Below are positions 58,501 to 64,000 of a stretch of DNA of 64,000 nucleotides, in pieces. A model generated the notes under the pieces. The model was given only the letters and a program-made list of their open reading frames with translations. It was not told where the DNA came from and ran no database searches. The stretch is taken from assembly GCA_916610825.1 (NCBI GenBank), contig OU744451.1, positions 9,794,989 to 9,858,988 on the forward strand. The letters are read 5' to 3'. This stretch comes from Haliclystus octoradiatus. Its lineage: Eukaryota; Cnidaria; Staurozoa; Stauromedusae; Haliclystidae. Position 1 is the stretch's first letter. Every line of letters begins with the position of its first letter. The position numbers were made by a program, and so were the translations under genes.

Positions 58501-60247
58501 AACAATAGCTTCAACTCATAAGTAAAATCAACTTTCTATGATTCGAATTAGTTGTAAGTCGAAAGAGAACTGTACAGTTGCCATGATTTCATACTGACCG
58601 TTTGGTTTTGTAAACAACTCAACAAAATGTGAGAAATATTGAAAGGGCTGAAATTTTCGAAAGTTCGGGTTGAAATAATATAGGAAGAAGATTTATATTT
58701 TCTTTCGATACGTGAAGCATGGTAGGATTTAATAAACGCGAATACTCTATTTACACAAGGGGATAATATCGAATCGATTGGAATGCATATCGAATGTCTA
58801 GCACCACAGATTAGCAGAAATCAATGCACATATACATACGGGACAAACACAAAAAGAAACTCGCAATTATAGGTCAAGATAAATATACTTTATTGGTGGA
58901 AAAAGATCAATATACTGCTCTATGCAAAGATTCAGAGTAGATAGAAATAAATCCAAATATTCATTTATATCTAAAATGTTCATATTCCTTCGCATGTTAC
59001 CATGAAATATTCACATACATTATTTAACAACTTTACACGAATTTCATAAAAACAATTTTGAATAATTTCCATATTTCTACGAAATTGCCATGTTCGTGTG
59101 TATGACTATATGTATTTTCTTGGTTTAAACTCGTATCAATAAACATTAAAGTTCAAAACGGCCTGTACAGAGTTATGTTTACATTAGATTTGTAAAGAGG
59201 ATCTTTTTTGCGATGTATATCCAAAAATGTCCATGCACACCAACCAACAAATTACGCGATTTTCTATTGTAATTTCATACTTTAGAAGCTAATCTATATA
59301 TTTTGTATTCATCTTAACACGCTTGTTGATTCCAGATTTGTAATGTTTTCAGAGATTTAGACGTTCCTGCTCTCTGTACAGAAGATGCACTTCTATATCT
59401 GATTGTTACCCCTGCAGTTTATCTGGTATAGCCTGTCGACTGTATTATGGATCAAAAAGATGTATGATCGACATCAGCTCACAGGGGCTTGGTGCGGGAG
59501 GTTAATCTCCGACGCCAAAAGGAGAACAACTATTTGTGTTGAAGGGATAGACTGAAGAAAATTTGGTTAATACTTATAATCACAGTACAATTCATATCTT
59601 GCATAGTACTATCATGTTATTTAAAGTATGTATTTATTATTTTCACATATTACCAACTTGCATGTAGTATCTTCGTGGATCATATTGTTTATTTATTTAT
59701 CAATCTACTATATGAACGTCGATGTATGTCTGTCTGTATATGCTGTATTCGAGATTCACGCTTTTCATGGTAAACGTATCAAATATATACTTTCCATAGG
59801 ATATCTTTTAATGTTTTGAGGTAACATAGGCCATGTTTTATGTTCACATCTTTATATTCCTTCAATTGACGGCCCGAAGCGTATTTCTTTCGTAGGATTT
59901 CTCTTGCGGCTCAATATAAAGAACGAGTTACATTATCATGTTCGTCACGCAATATCTTTCACACCCGACTGACCTTCAGCTCTGTTGTACTTATTTATCA
60001 CTTGGGCTAACTTCTAACAATTAAATTTTCTGTTTTTTTCTCTTTTCAAATCATTTGAAAGTTTCACCCAGCGGAGTGGGTTCACTTCACTAGTGAGTTA
60101 TATAATTGAATGAAACACATCAACATCATAGCCTACATTGAGAAGGCTGTGCCACTTCCAAGAAATCTAACCTCACCAAACAAAAATTATTTTGAGTGAA
60201 AAAAAAGCAAAAAATTATTATTATTATTTATTATTATTATTACTATA
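58501..60247. other. No supported gene
   Basis: AT-rich sequence with a short (ATT)n run at ~60208-60250. A Cys-rich stretch at ~59350-59450 (plus strand, FRDLDVPALCTEDAL and similar) has no clear exon borders. Confidence 0.35.
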
Positions 60248-61381
60248 ATTATTTTTCATCATGTACATCAACGATAATTCAAAAACACAGGTATATGCGA
60301 CAGTTTCGATATAATCCTATATAATTTTCAAGCAATTGAGAAAGAGATCATTTGACATGTTATATATAAGTAAAATTCTAATTTGTATAATAATTAATCT
60401 ATAACTACAATCCAGTAGTCACATTTAATATTAACAACTATAATGCATGAAAACGATATGATACTTCGCGTACAAATTTCAAGTCCATAGTGATATCCAG
60501 TGTCTTAATTTCTTTGTCCAATTTTATTAAAACATTTGAAAATACTTCTACAAAACAAAGTTACGAATAACGGAACATTGACTAAGTACGGGCAATCCAG
60601 AAATACAGAACCAAAGATACAATATTCTCAATCAGCTTCCCAATTTCATTTACGTATTTCAGCAACTATCATTATCAACGCCTTGCTGAAATACGCTAAT
60701 GAAATTGGGAAGCTGATTGAGAATTTTTGTATCTTTGGTTCTGTATTTCTGGATTGCCCGTACTTAGTCAATGTTCCGTTCTTCGTAACTTTGTTTTGTA
60801 GAAGTATTTTCAAATGTTTTATTAAAATTGGACAAAGAAATTCAGACACTGGATATCACTATGGACTTGAAAATTGTAAGCGAAGTATCATATCGTTTTC
60901 ATGCATTATAGTTGTTAATATTAAACGTGACTACTGGATTGTAGTTATAGCGGCATCTCAAGTCAGCACTTCCATTTTCAACGCCTGCTGGACAATCATG
61001 ACATTCGTGATCAACCTGACGGAGCAATCATGACATTCGTGATCAACCTGACGGAGCATCTTGCTACCGGTCTTTTGTATTTGAATAATTTATTTTGTAA
61101 AGCATTTGTTAGTATTCTAATGTGTTGTTGTATTGTATCTGTAAATACTGTCTTCATAGAATTTTTTCTTCCGTCATAATGTGTGTAGTTTTAGCATGTT
61201 AAATAAACCCAAAGAATAATAGATTAATTATTATGCAAATTAGAATTTTTCCTATATATAACATGTCAAACTGTTTAATGATCTCTTTCTCAATTGCATG
61301 AAAATGATATAGGATTATATTGAAACTGTCGCAAATACCTGTGTTTTTGATTTATCGTTGATGTACATGACGAAATATAAT
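60248..61381. repeat. Long imperfect palindrome (~415-bp arms)
   Basis: 60248-60665 and 60683-61381 are inverted copies around a 17-bp spacer, with high identity (for example CAACGATAATTCAAAAACAC, CAATCCAGTAGTCAC, CGGGCAATCCAGAAATACAG). The right arm holds a ~270-bp insertion. (ATT)n tracts lie outside both arms. The apparent 165-codon frame crossing the centre is a by-product of the palindrome. Confidence 0.9.
60951..61222. mobile_element. ~270-bp insertion in one palindrome arm
   Basis: Absent at the matching point of the left arm (~60402) and flanked by ATAG on both sides (60947-60950, 61219-61222), as expected for a 4-bp target duplication. Inside, a 32-bp sequence beginning CAATCATGACATTCGTGATC is repeated in tandem (60993-61024, 61025-61056); an AAATAAA lies near the right end. 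Element class unknown. Confidence 0.6.
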
Positions 61382-61402
61382 CAAAGTACTACCTATTCTA
61401 TC

Positions 61403-61555
<153 letters not shown>

Positions 61556-61594
61556 TTTTTTATTTTTTTTTGAGACAAATGACAGCGATAAAAG

Positions 61595-61650
61595 AGACAT
61601 AATTTAGCAACGTTTCGTTATCTTCTTAATAACATCGTCAGGCGAGTGAG
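61595..61650 (-). ncRNA. Hammerhead-ribozyme-like motif of the Penelope element
   Basis: The minus strand has CTGACGA (61635-61641), a stem GTTAT/ATAAC closed by TAAGAAG, then CGAAAC (GAAA at 61613-61616), i.e. the CUGANGA-stem II-GAAA core. A short stem III with GUC as possible cleavage site can be drawn. Stem I is not convincingly paired here. Hammerhead motifs are known in the terminal repeats of Penelope-like elements, and location and spacing fit that. Confidence 0.5.
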
Positions 61651-61765
61651 TGATATTGAAAATTTCATAAAATATATAGAGAAAACTAATTAACATAATT
61701 CTAATAGAGCGATTAAATTAAATTAAATTAAATTCACAGACATCGATACGGAAGACTGTCAGTGA

Positions 61766-64000
61766 TCAAACAAAGAGCCGGGATTTAACAGAGTCTAATT
61801 GCGTGTTGAGTGTAGGCTTGATCTGCCGAATCGCAAGCATTTCATGAATGAGGCAATCAAAACGGTTCTTACATTTTTTAATAACTCGAAAGTTTTGATG
61901 ACAATCGCGGACGGTAATACCATGTGAATGGCGAAGATGTGATCCAATGGCCGATCCAGTATGTCCGTCAATGCGTTGATGTAAGTGTTGGCAAGTGAAG
62001 CCAACATAACTTGCATCACACAAGTCACATTGAAAACAATAAACAACGCATTGACGAGACAAGAGCGGTGGCTTTGGCTCACGTAATCGCAAATCATCTA
62101 CAATTTTCCTAGTGTTGAAAACTGGTCTGATAATTTGGCCGATATTACCACTAAGATTAGATAGCTGCTTTTTAAGTGAATTTGCTGAAATTTGATCTTT
62201 GAAAGGCAAAGTAATATTGATGTCATTTTTACTTCTGCTTGCGACTGGCAAATCAAGTGTACCTTCAACACGCTTCTTTCTAAATTTATTTACGTAAAAC
62301 TCAATTAATTGACTAGGATACTTTAAGTCTAAAAATCTATTACGCACTATAGTGCACTCTTCATCAAAGTTTTTATCGGTTGATGAAAGCCGATTGGCAC
62401 GATCTAGCATTGTAATCAGTAGTGCCTTCTTATAATTTGCATCAACATGACTCTGATAATGTAGTAATAATCCATTATCAGTAGGTTTATGATGAACACC
62501 AGTTTCAACTGTCTTATTAATAAATTTCATTGAAACGCCAAGAAAAGGTAATTTGTTATTCTCTGCGATTTCCATAGTGAATTTTAAAGCAGGATGTTCA
62601 TTGTTTAACTTTTGTAGTAATTGATTAGCATCGTATAGGTTTGGCATAATTGTTAAAGTATCATCGACATAGCGATAATAATGTTCAGGAAGATCATTCT
62701 TTTCCTTTAGTCTATCTTCAATGTGACACATAAAAACATTTGCCATTAAGGGACCCAAAGGGGAACCCATTGCCACGCCATCTATTTGTTCGAACAGCTC
62801 TCCTTGAAAAGTAAACAACTGATCTTTTGTGGCAATTTGAAGTAATTCTTTTAGATCATCTTTTGTTAAAGCTAGATCGTGTGTTTCATTAAACCAATTA
62901 TCTGAGAAAGCTTTATCAACTAAAATATCTATGGTTTCATCGACAGGAACGTTTGTGAACAGGGACTCGACATCATAAGACACCATAATATCACCGGCTG
63001 CAGGCGTGAGAGTCCGAATAAAATTTGTGAATTCAAATATATCATCTACCATGTAATCATTCATTGACATGGGTTGTAGTTTTTCTTCTAACCACTTTGC
63101 CAATTTAAAATTATAGGAATTAGTGCTTGATAAAATTGGTCTCATCGCTAATAGAGGCTTATGTGTCTTAGGGAGACCATATATGTGGGCTAGCCTAGAC
63201 CCTGTTGGCGATAGAGAATCAGCTATTGGTTTCGAGAAAATTCGTTTCAAGGCCTCCTGAACTTTTCTTTCCCTTTCCAGTAAAGGATGGTCAATTTTGC
63301 GAGGCCTACCCCTCGTCTTTTTGCTATTACAATTATATGGTCGGAACTTATCAGTTTTGTCGATAGACGCTTTGCGTAAGAGTCGCACGTATTCGCTATA
63401 GTCCATTACTACAACACCGTTTCCCTTATCAGGCTTCGTAATAATAATATCTTTCTTACTTTTCAGACTTTTTATTGCTCTAATTAGTTGTTTCGGAGCG
63501 GTAGGTCCTTTGTGTTGGCTGTAATTTATTGCTAAAGTCTTGAGGGTTGTAAGAGCGAGATCTTTTTGCTCAGATGAAAGGGACTGGTCAAGCCTCCAGC
63601 AAGCTTTTTCGAAACTAGCTAAGACATTACTTTCGTCAGTCATACTTCGACGAGGAAGGGAAAATTTGAGGCCTCTTGAAATCACAAGCTTTTCAAAAAA
63701 TGATAGTTGATACGAGGATAGGTTAACAATGTGCTTATCTACATCGGTATGATCACGGCTCAACATTCTTGAAATTTTCTTAGTATGTACTGACATAACT
63801 TTTTCATACTGTAACTTTCTAATTTCAATTAAGTGTTTTAAGGATGACATATATTGAACAACAGAATAGGCCTCACGTAATAATTGATAAGAAGAATTTA
63901 TTTCAATTCTAATTCTTTCTAGATCTTTCAGTCTTAGATATATTTCTTCCTTTATTACCTGTTGTTCGTAGGACCTTGATGTACCGTTTTGATTGCCGTT
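61766..64000 (-). CDS. Penelope-like reverse transcriptase with GIY-YIG endonuclease (5' partial)
   Basis: Residue numbers count from the Met at 63850. RT signatures: ITKPDKGNGVVVMD (~137-150), YGLPKTHKP (~224), SYDVESLFTNVP (~291), GVAMGSPLGPLMANVFM (~358-374), YYRYVDDTL (~391, catalytic YVDD) and LPFLGVSM. After a linker the C-terminal ~95 residues form the GIY-YIG nuclease: VVYCFQCDLCDASYVGFT with Cys cluster (605, 608, 611), HLHQRIDGH, LIHEMLAI (metal-binding E ~670) and LNTQ (N ~682). All key residues appear intact and there are no stops, so this copy may be recently active. The same frame stays open from 63850 to the window end (50 more codons), so the true start lies outside. The encoded RT would copy the element and the nuclease cut its target. 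Confidence 0.95.
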   Translation of the reverse strand, partial: NGNQNGTSRSYEQQVIKEEIYLRLKDLERIRIEINSSYQLLREAYSVVQYMSSLKHLIEIRKLQYEKVMSVHTKKISRMLSRDHTDVDKHIVNLSSYQLSFFEKLVISRGLKFSLPRRSMTDESNVLASFEKACWRLDQSLSSEQKDLALTTLKTLAINYSQHKGPTAPKQLIRAIKSLKSKKDIIITKPDKGNGVVVMDYSEYVRLLRKASIDKTDKFRPYNCNSKKTRGRPRKIDHPLLERERKVQEALKRIFSKPIADSLSPTGSRLAHIYGLPKTHKPLLAMRPILSSTNSYNFKLAKWLEEKLQPMSMNDYMVDDIFEFTNFIRTLTPAAGDIMVSYDVESLFTNVPVDETIDILVDKAFSDNWFNETHDLALTKDDLKELLQIATKDQLFTFQGELFEQIDGVAMGSPLGPLMANVFMCHIEDRLKEKNDLPEHYYRYVDDTLTIMPNLYDANQLLQKLNNEHPALKFTMEIAENNKLPFLGVSMKFINKTVETGVHHKPTDNGLLLHYQSHVDANYKKALLITMLDRANRLSSTDKNFDEECTIVRNRFLDLKYPSQLIEFYVNKFRKKRVEGTLDLPVASRSKNDINITLPFKDQISANSLKKQLSNLSGNIGQIIRPVFNTRKIVDDLRLREPKPPLLSRQCVVYCFQCDLCDASYVGFTCQHLHQRIDGHTGSAIGSHLRHSHGITVRDCHQNFRVIKKCKNRFDCLIHEMLAIRQIKPTLNTQLDSVKSRLFV

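Larger units (their letters stand above)
61566..64000 (-). mobile_element. Penelope-like element (5' end beyond window)
   Basis: Contains the RT/endonuclease ORF, a ~130-bp 3' untranslated part with (AAATT)n near 61715, and a terminal region with a hammerhead-like core. The 3' terminal ~40 bp recur at 48.9 kb. The element is next to the (ATT)n tract. The 5' end is not included. Confidence 0.85.

Noticed and set aside
60536-61033. 165-codon plus frame across 60.5-61.0 kb
   Set aside because: It runs through both arms of the palindrome and opens at a non-ATG codon; the arms encode reverse-complement peptides of each other.

Overview
This window looks like nuclear DNA of an AT-rich metazoan. 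It has no prokaryotic gene density, long gene-free stretches, GT-AG exon boundaries, a ~178-bp satellite, and remnants of many animal transposon classes: Gypsy, BEL/Pao, CR1-like LINE, Penelope, MULE and TIR/MITE-type elements. A host gene combining PAN/Apple and thrombospondin type 1 modules suggests an invertebrate such as a tunicate or cnidarian. The phylum cannot be fixed from the sequence alone.

Layout. 1-3.5 kb: mostly featureless, with a broken MULE transposase. 3.5-9.2 kb: satellite array split by a rearranged Gypsy element whose single LTR lies between the pol end and gag (circularly permuted). 9.6-11.1 kb: a non-coding ~1.5-kb interspersed repeat (family X). 12.3-19.85 kb: the only well-supported host gene, on the minus strand. 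It encodes a secreted protein with signal peptide, PAN-like domain, two TSP1 domains and a beta-rich C-terminal domain, in five proposed exons, and a Penelope RT fragment sits just before one splice acceptor. 21.2-30.4 kb: three tandem copies of a ~3-kb unit, each carrying a tRNA-like sequence and a family X copy. 30.85-35.55 kb: a degenerate BEL/Pao element with both LTRs and a LINE fragment nested in its gag. 35.9-37.0 kb: a fold-back structure. 39-47 kb: two copies of a family related to X (family Y), one interrupted by a 1.72-kb TIR transposon with TA duplication; the other copy is the empty site. 48.9 kb: an inverted solo Penelope end. 51-57.5 kb: two isolated exon candidates. 57.9-58.5 kb: a LINE RT fragment. 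60.25-61.4 kb: a long imperfect palindrome. 61.57-64.0 kb: a Penelope-like element with intact RT and GIY-YIG motifs, running off the right edge.

How the parts relate. Almost all coding capacity belongs to transposons, mostly on the minus strand and decayed; only the Penelope ORF at the right edge looks intact. The host gene would act outside the cell, in adhesion, matrix or carbohydrate recognition. The strongest unusual points are the permuted one-LTR Gypsy copy inside a satellite, the TIR transposon with an exon-intron structure and a verifiable empty site, a hammerhead-like motif behind the Penelope ORF, and the host gene built from phase-1 modules with a probable GC-AG intron.
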